Origin: Fangia hongkongensis FSC776 = DSM 21703
GTDB taxonomy: Bacteria > Pseudomonadota > Gammaproteobacteria > Francisellales > Francisellaceae
Reading direction: 5' to 3'
NCBI RefSeq assembly: GCF_000379445.1
Contig: NZ_KB902246.1
Coordinates: forward strand, 1-56,233
Length of the DNA stretch: 56,233 nt
The translations under genes and the position numbers were made by a program. Positions 1 through 8,116 of this stretch are shown piece after piece (within the stretch, counting starts at the first letter, position 1; each line of letters opens with the position of its first letter). A model generated the notes under the pieces. The model was not told where the DNA came from. It saw only the letters and a program-made list of their open reading frames with translations, and did no database searches.

Positions 1-237
<237 letters not shown>

Positions 238-243
238 GAAAAC

Positions 244-263
244 TGTCCGGATTAGTGTTGACA
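244..263 (+). repeat. Terminal inverted repeat (right end) of the IS3-family element
   Basis: TGTCCGGATTAGTGTTGACA lies just past the OrfB stop codon and directly abuts the interrupted IS5-like gene. Its position and composition fit an IS3 end. The partner repeat is outside the window. Confidence 0.6.
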
Positions 264-470
264 CTCCAAGAAAAGAGCCGCGATTAAACGAGAAGGCTTG
301 CTTTGACGACCTGAATCTTCACTAAAGTAGTTTGATAGATAATCATCTAGCTTCTCCCAATCAATAAAATCAGCTAATAAGCAAAGTTTATGAGAAAGAT
401 CAATTTGCTCTGATAATTCTGGTTTGAATAGGTCTTTGGTTTCTTTGAATTTTTGCTCTTTATTACGCAT
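252..470 (-). pseudogene. IS5-like transposase, N-terminal fragment interrupted by the IS3 element
   Basis: About 69 residues from MRNKEQ to SRLIAALFL resemble the N-terminal DUF772-type region of IS5/IS4-family transposases, with a helical region followed by GRQSKPSRLIAALF. The next four residues (ECQH) and the stop come from the IS3 end, so the gene was cut by that insertion and has lost its catalytic domain. A start at 470 is preferred over an upstream in-frame ATG at 533, because the codons before 470 fall in an inverted repeat and do not resemble the family. The fragment is non-functional as a transposase. Confidence 0.6.
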
Positions 471-471
471 G

Positions 472-516
472 AAATTGCAAGGTTTTGCATGGTTGATACC
501 ATAAATCTTGCAATTT
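472..516. repeat. Inverted repeat upstream of the IS5-like fragment
   Basis: AAATTGCAAG (472-481) is the exact reverse complement of CTTGCAATTT (507-516), and an inner ATGGT/ACCAT pair extends the hairpin. It sits immediately upstream of the likely transposase start at 470. It may be part of the element's end or an mRNA hairpin that limits transposase translation. Confidence 0.4.
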
Positions 517-533
517 ATCTTGCGAAATTTCAA

Positions 534-744
534 GTGCTAACACACTGCTTATATAGCTTTAAGGCATTTTTCAGGGGCGACTAAGTAGTCTGCCCTACCC
601 ATCAATATATCATGACCTATTGTAATATCTTGCGACTTTATTGCGACCTCAGAGGTATTTAATTTGTTACCCCAAGCAAAATCACTTCTTAAATGGTAGA
701 TTTTGAAAACAAGCGAGAAAGCTTATATTTAAAGGCTTTGAAGA
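534..744. other. Intergenic stretch between IS remnant and tRNA-Val
   Basis: No open frame, RNA gene or clear terminator is recognisable. It probably holds the remaining end of the IS5-like element near 534-560 and the 3' flank of tRNA-Val. Confidence 0.4.
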
Positions 745-822
745 TGGTGGTCGCTACTGGACTCGAACCAGTGACCCCTACCATGTCAAGGTAGTACTCT
801 AACCAAGCTGAGCTAAGCGACC
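745..822 (-). tRNA. tRNA-Val (anticodon GAC)
   Basis: Read on the minus strand, the sequence folds as a tRNA. The acceptor stem is GGTCGCT/AGCGACC, the D-arm is GCTCAGCTTGGTTAGAGT, and the anticodon stem-loop is CTACC-TTGACAT-GGTAG with anticodon GAC. The T-arm is CTGG-TTCGAGT-CCAG, followed by discriminator A and an encoded CCA (745-747). It decodes GUC/GUU-type valine codons. It lies beside IS remnants and an accessory block, as is common at island boundaries, but no second copy of its 3' end is seen in the window. Confidence 0.95.
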
Positions 823-889
823 AATTGAAAATTGATTATAAGATCATGGTGTAAATATTCAAGTATTTTCTTGTGTTTTGTTTCATTTT

Positions 890-1477
890 TTAGCTGTTTT
901 CTGCCCCATGATAGCACCAATGCCAAGGCTCATAGATAACCCCTTTGTCATTGTCTCTTGGATAGCTTAAATAAAAGCCAAATTTCTGTGCATTTTCCAT
1001 GAGCCAACCAAAGGCTTCAGTTTGCTCAAAAGACTCTGTCAACACTTCATCTTCCTCAGATGAAGTCAAATCGAGTGCACGACCCGTATGATGCTCACTT
1101 AAACCCGGCAGCACATTTACTTTAACAATATCTTCTAATAATTGCCCTTTTTCCAGTTTTCTTTGAATTAAATCATACTGGTACTGATAACTTCTAAATG
1201 CCGAGACAATTGATAGATAGATGCCTTCCTTTAGCCCCGCTTGCTGCATTCTCTGCCAAGCAAAAAATGTCTCTCTATCCATTTTAATCTCACGATTAAA
1301 TACATCTTTGCCTGCATTGATAAGGAGATGATAAGGACACTCGCTAAAAAGCTTGGATGCTTCAGGGAAATTATTTTTAGATAAGCCAAGTGATATATAA
1401 ATTCTAGTAAGTATCACTTTATTTTGCCTTGAGAACTTCATGCACATATTGTTCAAAATAACATCATCTTTCATCAC
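890..1477 (-). CDS. M15-family D,D-carboxypeptidase-like protein (VanY type)
   Basis: This 195-residue protein carries the M15B/VanY signatures. SAFRS lies at 92-96, the zinc motif S-x-H-xx-G-x-A-x-D at 127-136 (H129, D136), and EPWHW at 183-187 with catalytic E183 and zinc ligand H186. The family removes the terminal D-Ala (or hydrolyses similar D-amino acid bonds) from peptidoglycan stem peptides. No convincing signal peptide is visible: the first 35 residues are mixed charged/hydrophobic. The protein may therefore be cytoplasmic or start further downstream. It is the last gene of a minus-strand run after two nucleotidyltransferase genes, 21 bp from the nearer one. Exact substrate is not known. 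Confidence 0.85.
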   Translation of the reverse strand: MMKDDVILNNMCMKFSRQNKVILTRIYISLGLSKNNFPEASKLFSECPYHLLINAGKDVFNREIKMDRETFFAWQRMQQAGLKEGIYLSIVSAFRSYQYQYDLIQRKLEKGQLLEDIVKVNVLPGLSEHHTGRALDLTSSEEDEVLTESFEQTEAFGWLMENAQKFGFYLSYPRDNDKGVIYEPWHWCYHGAENS

Positions 1478-1498
1478 TACCGTACTCTATATTTTAAA

Positions 1499-1900
1499 TT
1501 ATTCACATCGCCTGTTATCAGCTTCATAATGTTCGAGAATTTCCTTTCTATCTTCATTCAGCTGGAAATACATTGTATATGCACGGTCTAAATATGCATC
1601 ATAACTCCCCTCACTAAAAAGGACTTCTCCTTGTGATACAATCTGAAATCTAAATACTTCAGAGGCACGCTCAAGATTAACCAGATCGATATCTCTATCT
1701 AACATTATTGCAAGTTCTTGAGCAATTTCCCAGCGTTCAACATTTGATATTTTAGGCTCTGTAATAAAAGCCAAATCAATATCAATATCACTATCTACTG
1801 TATTTTCGCCTTTTGCATAGCTGCCAAATAGAATTAACAGCTTTAAAGGCATACGCTCTTGTAAAAAGCGAATAATCTTATCTTGATCTACCTGATTCAT
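1499..1900 (-). CDS. MntA-like minimal nucleotidyltransferase
   Basis: This 133-residue protein has the GSX10DXD signature of minimal nucleotidyltransferases (G26-S27 ... D38-x-D40) and a third acidic residue at about D72 in DRDIDLVNLE. The triad therefore looks intact. The C-terminal half (EVFRFQIVSQGEVLF, then LNEDRKEILE) resembles MntA antitoxins of type VII toxin-antitoxin pairs, which AMPylate a HEPN RNase toxin. No separate canonical hepT gene adjoins it. The only HEPN-like domain nearby is fused to another NTase in the upstream gene (76 bp away, same strand). It could be an orphan antitoxin or could act on the fused HEPN domain. Confidence 0.75.
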   Translation of the reverse strand: MNQVDQDKIIRFLQERMPLKLLILFGSYAKGENTVDSDIDIDLAFITEPKISNVERWEIAQELAIMLDRDIDLVNLERASEVFRFQIVSQGEVLFSEGSYDAYLDRAYTMYFQLNEDRKEILEHYEADNRRCE

Positions 1901-1976
1901 CCTAGCACATACTCATCAACTAACTTACCACATTAAAAGCTCACTACTTACCAGCCTAATGACAAGGCCACATAAA

Positions 1977-2723
1977 TCACTGCTCTTCTTTCAATAAACC
2001 CTCCATCAAGAAGGAAATTTTATCTCTAAATCGATCTAATAGGTCATAGAAATCATCTTTAATGGCATAATACACCTCTTTTGCCATATCTTCATGATAA
2101 GTATGTGAGGTTAAATTGCGCTTATCAAGCATTTTGAGCCATACGCTAATTTCTACAATAATACCTTGCTTAAATGCTTCACGAAAAGCTGAACGCGGAC
2201 TATTAACCTCAACACCAACGTAACGTAAATAAGCCTTCATGAGCTTCCAGCAAAGCTCATAGCAAAACTCAAAGCGCTGAATTGTTGCATCCAAATACAT
2301 ATCATCTTGATAGATATCCTTTTCCAAAGCCTCATCTAGGCGCGCTAATGCTGAGCTATAATCTTGAAGTTTCTCAGTTAATAAAGCCAATGACATCCAC
2401 ATTTCCTCCTTATTTGAACCATCCAATAGTATAATGCCATCTGACAATATATGCTGATATATCTTCTTATCCTGCACAAAATTGAGATCAACAATATCTA
2501 CATTCAGGCTAAGCGCACTATTTGCAAATGCATCACTTAGATGACAGTCACTATTAAACTCAATGGCAAGATTAATATCAGAGGTAGTCAAATAATCACG
2601 CCTTGCTCTTGATCCAAATAAAATCACTTTCTTAAGGCTCGCTCTATGCTGATGCAAAATGCCCATCATTATCATGAAGTCATTGGGAGATAGTCCGAAT
2701 ATTTTTAAGGGCTTCATTTGCAT
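1977..2723 (-). CDS. Fused nucleotidyltransferase and HI0074-type HEPN-like protein
   Basis: The 248 residues hold two domains. Residues 10-100 are a minimal nucleotidyltransferase (KKVILFGSRARRDY). Residues 112-240 resemble the HI0074 'nucleotidyltransferase substrate-binding' family, a HEPN-like helical bundle, with the motif RNLTSH (R202, H207) fitting the RX4-6H RNase signature. In the NTase domain the GSX10DXD motif reads D49-I-N51, so the second metal-binding Asp is replaced by Asn (codon AAT); D76 is kept. The transferase may therefore be weak or dead. Such pairs normally occur as two genes, and fusion plus loss of one acidic residue is unusual. Probable toxin-antitoxin or defence-type module; function not demonstrated. 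Confidence 0.7.
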   Translation of the reverse strand: MQMKPLKIFGLSPNDFMIMMGILHQHRASLKKVILFGSRARRDYLTTSDINLAIEFNSDCHLSDAFANSALSLNVDIVDLNFVQDKKIYQHILSDGIILLDGSNKEEMWMSLALLTEKLQDYSSALARLDEALEKDIYQDDMYLDATIQRFEFCYELCWKLMKAYLRYVGVEVNSPRSAFREAFKQGIIVEISVWLKMLDKRNLTSHTYHEDMAKEVYYAIKDDFYDLLDRFRDKISFLMEGLLKEEQ

Positions 2724-2745
2724 TTACTCATAACACTTCCATTTG

Positions 2746-3969
2746 TTACTTCGCACCAAACCCGGTTAAGATCGTATACAAGGTTTTAATGACAATCTTA
2801 ATATCTAAAATTAAAGAGTAGTGTTTTACATAATACAAATCATATTGGAGCTTAATTTTTGTCTCATCTTGATCACTTGCATAACCATGCATTACCTGAG
2901 CCCAACCAGTAATACCAGGGCGCACCAAATGGCGTAAGCGATATAATGGAATAGCTTTAGAAAACTGATCTACAAACACTTTTTGCTCTGGTCTTGGTCC
3001 AATTAAGCTCATATCACCCTTTAAGATATTCAAAAACTGCGGCAGCTCATCAATGCGAAATTTGCGCATAAACGCACCAAATTTAGTAATACGCATATCA
3101 CCTTGTGTTGCAAATTTTGCGCCATCTTGCTCAGAGTTTTTTACCATACTTCTAAACTTATATATTTTAAACTCTTTCCCATTTTTCCCCACACGATATT
3201 GATTATAAAATATGGGACGCCCCATTGTAATTACAATAATAAATGCAATAGCCACAAAAAATATTAACAGTAAGGGTAATAACAATATTGATAGTAAAAA
3301 TTCAATTGTATTTTTAAGCCATTTGTACCATATCGGAATCGAAAAGCCTGCATACATCCAGCTTTCATTTAACTGCTCTAGAGATAGACGCTGCTCAATC
3401 AGTTCCTCATACTCTTTGAGAGTTAAAACTGGCATATCACATAAATTAGCATGAAAAATCATCTGGTTCCAATTATCATCGTATTGATACTTACGATCAA
3501 CCACAACTGCATCTACAGCGTTAGTATCATGAGGGGTTAGATCAGATTTAACAATTAGTTTTACTTTTTTACTCTGAGGAACTCTTTCTTGAAGATCTGG
3601 ATGAACTAATATTTTATAAGGTTGAGAAAAGAGCCTTACCACTAAAAATCTAACTAGCGTAGTAACAATAAACCAGCTCACAATTGAAAACCCACCCACC
3701 AGAAGCACATGAGATGCTTTTCTAAGTACAATACTCACCGCAATGACAACCACCAAAAACAATAGTGTTACAACAATAAGATGTGTGTAGTATTCAAGTA
3801 GCACCATGGTTCGTTGATAACGAAAAACCCAACAAAAACCAAAAATTACTATCAAAAAAACCACAGATGTCTGGCTTAAACTCCAAACTTTCATATATAA
3901 AGCAAGACATATAGCAAAAGCTATAAATTCAAAGATAAAAGCTGTAATGGAGGATTTGTTCATTAACAA
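2746..3969 (-). CDS. Initiating sugar-phosphate transferase (polyprenyl glycosylphosphotransferase)
   Basis: The 407-residue protein belongs to the WbaP/WcaJ-type bacterial sugar transferase family. It moves a sugar-1-phosphate onto undecaprenyl phosphate at the inner membrane to start repeat-unit assembly. The N-terminal ~100 residues form about four membrane helices, then comes a soluble middle domain, another hydrophobic segment near 215-255, and the cytosolic catalytic domain. Family motifs are visible: KFRSM, RKFRIDELPQF, DMSLIGPRPE and VRPGITGWAQV. It is the last gene of the minus-strand polysaccharide cluster. The sugar donor cannot be told from sequence; an HexNAc or hexose 1-phosphate is possible. 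Confidence 0.88.
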   Translation of the reverse strand: MLMNKSSITAFIFEFIAFAICLALYMKVWSLSQTSVVFLIVIFGFCWVFRYQRTMVLLEYYTHLIVVTLLFLVVVIAVSIVLRKASHVLLVGGFSIVSWFIVTTLVRFLVVRLFSQPYKILVHPDLQERVPQSKKVKLIVKSDLTPHDTNAVDAVVVDRKYQYDDNWNQMIFHANLCDMPVLTLKEYEELIEQRLSLEQLNESWMYAGFSIPIWYKWLKNTIEFLLSILLLPLLLIFFVAIAFIIVITMGRPIFYNQYRVGKNGKEFKIYKFRSMVKNSEQDGAKFATQGDMRITKFGAFMRKFRIDELPQFLNILKGDMSLIGPRPEQKVFVDQFSKAIPLYRLRHLVRPGITGWAQVMHGYASDQDETKIKLQYDLYYVKHYSLILDIKIVIKTLYTILTGFGAK

Positions 3970-4031
3970 TTTTCAATTTGTGAAATTTAACACTTATTAT
4001 ACAGCTGGGAAATACTTTTGAAAGCCAACTC

Positions 4032-4844
4032 TTAAAAAATTCCGCCCCATTTGCGCCAATACTTAAATGCAGATTTAATTGCTTCATTACGCAATTTTTT
4101 ATTTTTATATGCATCTCCTTGATATTCGTGCAATACCTTAACCTCTGGAGTATAAAGTATTCGTGAAATTTCCAACGCTCTCCTAGACAAGTCACAGTCA
4201 TCCATATAATAAAAAAATTGTTCATCAAAACCTTTAACCTCTTTAAAGATAGGAGTTTGAAAAAACATAAAACAGCCAGTGCAATTGGGAATATCATAAA
4301 TTTCTTTTTCATATGAATGATCTTGATATTCATATTTTTCTAGATACTTTTTAAAAAAAGGTTTTTTATGTTTTAATGTGAATCGCAAAAACTGAGAGAA
4401 TAAAGTTGGATTTTTTTTGCATGAAAACTGCTGTTTCTGATGTTGATCGTATACTGCTGGAGTTAACAACCCGAACTCTTTTCTTTCTTGCATTATGGTT
4501 ATTGCTTGCAAAAAAGTATCTTCACAGAAGATAATATCTGGGTTTACTACTAAATGGTAATCACTCTTTAACCTAGGAATAACAAGGTTATTTCCATAAC
4601 CATACCCACCATTTTTTTCAGAATGTATGAATTCAAAGGATATATTAGAATATTTAGCATCTAATAAATTAGCTTTATAATCAACTTTTTGTGTAATGTC
4701 ATTATTAACAATATATAAATGAAATGTGACTTGCATTTCTGATTGCGCACGTAATACAGAACTACTGTAGGACGATAGAAAATTCTCTAGCATTTCTAAT
4801 GGGTGTTTATAAAGCACAACCGTTGATGTTATTATCGTATTCAC
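4032..4844 (-). CDS. GT2-family glycosyltransferase, rhamnosyltransferase-like
   Basis: The 270 residues form a GT-A fold glycosyltransferase. An N-terminal STVVLYKH strand is followed by the nucleotide-binding SEKNGGYGYGNN segment, the acidic VVNPDIIF motif near residue 100, and GFDEQFFYYMDDCDLSRR in the second half. The latter is typical of WbbL/RfbF-like rhamnosyltransferases. Together with the rml genes just upstream this makes dTDP-L-rhamnose the likely donor (inference). It is cytosolic and acts on the lipid-linked repeat unit. It starts 9 bp after the oxygenase gene. Confidence 0.8.
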   Translation of the reverse strand: MNTIITSTVVLYKHPLEMLENFLSSYSSSVLRAQSEMQVTFHLYIVNNDITQKVDYKANLLDAKYSNISFEFIHSEKNGGYGYGNNLVIPRLKSDYHLVVNPDIIFCEDTFLQAITIMQERKEFGLLTPAVYDQHQKQQFSCKKNPTLFSQFLRFTLKHKKPFFKKYLEKYEYQDHSYEKEIYDIPNCTGCFMFFQTPIFKEVKGFDEQFFYYMDDCDLSRRALEISRILYTPEVKVLHEYQGDAYKNKKLRNEAIKSAFKYWRKWGGIF

Positions 4845-4853
4845 ATATAATCC

Positions 4854-5645
4854 CTATTTTCGGTATACATCTTCAGCAGATTTAACACCTGCTCTTTTCT
4901 TAATTAACTCTACCACATCAACATCTCCTTTTTGAGCGTTACTTGGTGCAAAAAGTGCTTTTCCTCTTCGCGAAACATTCTCTCTAGGCTCTGAAAGATA
5001 GTAAATAGCCAAAGAGCGACGTGCCTCATTCTCTGGGCAAGTAATTGCTTCGGGTAGACCATGCCAGCTATTACATGTTGTATCAAAAATAACAGCACGA
5101 TTAAATAATGGTTCAACTGATTTAATCAAGTCTTTAGGTTGATTTTCTTTCTCATCATGAGACCAAAGACCCAAAGAGCCGCCCCATTTTGCATCATAGT
5201 TTTCATTGATATATAAGATAATATTTAGCCTTCTTTCCATCGCTAGCTTTGGATGAATAGAATAATCAAGGTGTGTATTTAATTTTCCACCAGCCCCATG
5301 AGCGTGCCAACCACCTCCATTAAGCCCCATATCTGGCCATAACTCAACTTCTGGCATCATCTTGTTTAGCTTTTCTATAAAACGCTGACTATTTAAATAT
5401 GCAAAAAACTGATATGTTGTTTTGGGAAATGCCTCCCAATGATTATATGTTTTTTTATATTCTATCGCATTTTTGTATTTATACCATAAGTCACTATCTA
5501 AAGATGGAAATTCTTGGTCTAATTTTCTTGCAAGCTCCAAATCCAAAAAATTATCCACCACAACATGCGGGAATGGAGCTGCTTGACCAAAGCTCTCTTT
5601 CAATGACCCAAAATCTGAAAAAACTTTTACTTCAAGATCTAACAT
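4854..5645 (-). CDS. 2-oxoglutarate/Fe(II)-dependent oxygenase
   Basis: The 263-residue protein has the double-stranded beta-helix oxygenase signature. The iron motif is H125-x-D127 in NTHLDYS, the distal ligand is H195 in SWHGLP, and an Arg at 209/210 (ARRSLAIYYL) is suited to bind 2-oxoglutarate. Residues 138-160 (RRLNIILYINE...WGGSL) match prolyl-4-hydroxylase-like enzymes. It uses O2 and 2-oxoglutarate to hydroxylate a substrate. It is embedded between rmlB and a rhamnosyltransferase-like gene with tiny spacers, so its target is plausibly a sugar, lipid-linked glycan or LPS component, but the sequence does not say which. Confidence 0.85.
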   Translation of the reverse strand: MLDLEVKVFSDFGSLKESFGQAAPFPHVVVDNFLDLELARKLDQEFPSLDSDLWYKYKNAIEYKKTYNHWEAFPKTTYQFFAYLNSQRFIEKLNKMMPEVELWPDMGLNGGGWHAHGAGGKLNTHLDYSIHPKLAMERRLNIILYINENYDAKWGGSLGLWSHDEKENQPKDLIKSVEPLFNRAVIFDTTCNSWHGLPEAITCPENEARRSLAIYYLSEPRENVSRRGKALFAPSNAQKGDVDVVELIKKRAGVKSAEDVYRK

Positions 5646-5648
5646 ACC

Positions 5649-6653
5649 TTAAACTCCTAAATAAAACTCAATCGTTTGTTTAAACATCTTTTCAAAATCC
5701 TGCGAAGGTTTCCATCCTAGTTTATCTTGAATCTTACTATTATCAATTGCATAACGCCAATCATGCCCCTTACGATCTTCAACGAAACTAATAAGTCGCT
5801 GGTGTGGAGCATTATGCGGATGGTATTTATCCATCAAATGACAGATTGTTTTCACTAAAGTTAAATTATCCACCTCATTTTTACCACCGACATTGTAAAC
5901 TTCTCCTACTTTTCCTTTGTTAAGTATACAACTAATCGCATCACAATGATCCGCGACATAAAGCCAATCACGAATATTACTTCCATCACCATAAACTGGA
6001 ATTTTTTTCTGGTTAATACAGCTATTGATCACGACAGGAATCAGTTTTTCAGGATGTTGGTAAGGTCCATAGTTATTTGAGCAGTTTGATATTGTAACGG
6101 GTAGTTTATAGGTGTGATAATATGATCGCACAATATGGTCAGAGCCTGCTTTTGATGCTGAATAAGGTGAATTAGGCTCATAGGCTTTCGTCTCAATAAA
6201 AGAAGGAGCCTCTTTTGTTAAAGTACCATAAACTTCATCTGTTGATACATGATGGAAACGACATTGATCTTCATTTAGTTTTTTCTCATCCAACCAAAAC
6301 TGTTTAGCCTGTTCTAAAAGATTAAAAGTCCCCATCACATTGGTTTCAAAAAATACTTTAGGACCTGATATTGAATTATCTACATGTGACTCCGCAGCAA
6401 AATGCACGATAGTATCAACATTATAATCCCTTAATACTTTTGCTACTTGATTTTCATCACAAATATCACCTTGTATAAAAATGTGATCTTCAGCATTTGG
6501 CAAATTCTCAAGATTCTTTAGATTACCCGCGTATGTTAATTTATCATAAGATATCACTTTCTGACATTGATTTTCTGACAATAGTAATCGCACAAAATTA
6601 CTGCCAATAAACCCGGCAGCACCCGTTACTAAAACCACGTTAGCTTGATACAT
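5649..6653 (-). CDS. rfbB: dTDP-glucose 4,6-dehydratase
   Basis: This 334-residue extended SDR enzyme has the NAD-binding GAAGFIGS motif at 11-18, the HFAAESHVDNS signature of RmlB, the catalytic STDEVYG and YSASK, and the RDWLYVADH motif. It converts dTDP-D-glucose to dTDP-4-keto-6-deoxy-D-glucose, the second step of dTDP-L-rhamnose synthesis. Full length for the family. It is part of a complete rmlA-C-D-B set whose order here (reading the minus strand) is A, C, D, B. The stop codon is 3 bp from the next start. Confidence 0.95.
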   Translation of the reverse strand: MYQANVVLVTGAAGFIGSNFVRLLLSENQCQKVISYDKLTYAGNLKNLENLPNAEDHIFIQGDICDENQVAKVLRDYNVDTIVHFAAESHVDNSISGPKVFFETNVMGTFNLLEQAKQFWLDEKKLNEDQCRFHHVSTDEVYGTLTKEAPSFIETKAYEPNSPYSASKAGSDHIVRSYYHTYKLPVTISNCSNNYGPYQHPEKLIPVVINSCINQKKIPVYGDGSNIRDWLYVADHCDAISCILNKGKVGEVYNVGGKNEVDNLTLVKTICHLMDKYHPHNAPHQRLISFVEDRKGHDWRYAIDNSKIQDKLGWKPSQDFEKMFKQTIEFYLGV

Positions 6654-6666
6654 TTTTTCACCCTAT

Positions 6667-7527
6667 TTATATATTTGAACTTGCTTCTACTGTTTCTTTA
6701 ATATAGTCAAGCCAATGATGTTGAGTAATTTGATAGTCATTCAATATTTTATTACAACTCAACCCTGAATTTTGTGGCCTTCTTGCTTTTAACGGATAAT
6801 CTTTTGTCTCAATTGCCTCAACTGTTTTAACTTTACTATCTTGCACATAGGGTAAAATACCAGAGGCCAGCTGATGCCATGTAGTTAAGGGGTAGCTACT
6901 GTAATGGTATGTACCCCAATGATGTGTTTTATGTTGCATAATATCTAATATTACACGCGCAATATCTCTTGCTGCAGTAGGTGCACCATACTGATCAGCA
7001 ATCACAGCTAGCTTTTCTTTTACTTTTGATAAGCGAGCAATAGTTTTGACAAAGTTGTTTCCATGACGCCCAAAAACCCAGCTTACGCGAAGAATAAGGT
7101 GCTTCTCTAACTTCTGGACTTGCTGTTCACCTTTTAGTTTTGATAAACCATATATTCCACACGGGCTAGTCATATCCAGCTCGTTATAAAGTATTGTTTT
7201 TTTCCCATCAAACACATAATCAGTAGAAATATGCAATAGAGGCATATCATACCTTTGACACATTTCTGCAATCACGCCTACTGCCTGATGATTAACACGA
7301 TCAGCCAATTCAGGCTCATCTTCCGCTTTATCTACTTGAGTATACGCTGCAGCATTAACCACAAAATTATAATTATGCTGCTTTTCAAAAAACTGTCTTA
7401 TAGCTGTCAAGTCCGTTAAATCAAGCTCATCTCTTCCTGTCATATCAAAAGAAATATTACGTGCTTTACAAGCTTCAACCAGCTCATAACCAACTTGACC
7501 ATTTTTACCAATGATTAAAATATGCAT
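6667..7527 (-). CDS. rfbD: dTDP-4-dehydrorhamnose reductase
   Basis: The 286 residues start with the Rossmann motif IGKNGQVGYEL and carry the RmlD signatures NAAAYTQVDKAEDEP, STDYVFDG, YGLSKLKGE and LRVSWVFG. The enzyme uses NAD(P)H for the last step to dTDP-L-rhamnose. Its length is normal. The gene lies 3 bp from rfbC and 13 bp from rfbB, so it is translated in the same operon. Confidence 0.95.
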   Translation of the reverse strand: MHILIIGKNGQVGYELVEACKARNISFDMTGRDELDLTDLTAIRQFFEKQHNYNFVVNAAAYTQVDKAEDEPELADRVNHQAVGVIAEMCQRYDMPLLHISTDYVFDGKKTILYNELDMTSPCGIYGLSKLKGEQQVQKLEKHLILRVSWVFGRHGNNFVKTIARLSKVKEKLAVIADQYGAPTAARDIARVILDIMQHKTHHWGTYHYSSYPLTTWHQLASGILPYVQDSKVKTVEAIETKDYPLKARRPQNSGLSCNKILNDYQITQHHWLDYIKETVEASSNI

Positions 7528-7530
7528 AGA

Positions 7531-8106
7531 CTAGCTCCAATCCTGATACTTTGGTAACTTACCCTGTTCAAGCAGCTGATCAATTGTTAGTGCTTTTTGG
7601 TCTTTTTCCGACAAACATATATTTACTTCAGAGACAGGCCAATCAATTGCAAGCTTAGGATCATCCCATTTCAATGCCAACTCTGATTGAGGGTAATAAT
7701 AATCAGTACATTTATAAAAAAAATCTGCCGTATCACTTATCACAATAAAACCATGTGCAAATCCAGGCGGTACCCAAAATTGACGTTTATTGTCCTCACT
7801 TAGTTCAACAGCTACAGACTGACCGAAAGTTGGTGAATCAACTCGTATATCAACTGCAACATCAAAGACTGAGCCTTTTAACACACTAACAAGCTTGCCT
7901 TGAGTATGCTCTTGTTGATGATGAAGCCCTCGTAGCACACCTTTAGCTGAACGCGATAGATTATCCTGAACAAACGGATAATTCATCTCTAGCATTTCTT
8001 GATAGCGACTTTGCGAAAAACTTTCATAAAAGAAGCCGCGATGATCTCCATAGATCTTGGGCTCAATAATTTTAACCTCGGAAATAGTTGTATTAATAAT
8101 TTTCAT
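7531..8106 (-). CDS. rfbC: dTDP-4-dehydrorhamnose 3,5-epimerase
   Basis: The 191-residue cupin-fold epimerase shows the RmlC hallmarks GFFYESFS, NLSRSAKGVLRGLHHQ (catalytic His in GLHHQ), GKLVSVLKGSVFDVAVDIR, and WVPPGFAHGF. It isomerises dTDP-4-keto-6-deoxyglucose at C3 and C5. It sits between rfbA (10 bp) and rfbD (3 bp). Family length is typical. Confidence 0.95.
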   Translation of the reverse strand: MKIINTTISEVKIIEPKIYGDHRGFFYESFSQSRYQEMLEMNYPFVQDNLSRSAKGVLRGLHHQQEHTQGKLVSVLKGSVFDVAVDIRVDSPTFGQSVAVELSEDNKRQFWVPPGFAHGFIVISDTADFFYKCTDYYYPQSELALKWDDPKLAIDWPVSEVNICLSEKDQKALTIDQLLEQGKLPKYQDWS

Positions 8107-8116
8107 TTAGACTTTC

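Noticed and set aside
745-822. Integrative element attachment site at tRNA-Val
   Set aside because: No duplicated tRNA 3' end and no integrase gene were found in the window.
3929-4333. 134-residue open frame on the minus strand
   Set aside because: It overlaps the rhamnosyltransferase-like gene in another frame, has no domain pattern and reflects the AT-rich composition.
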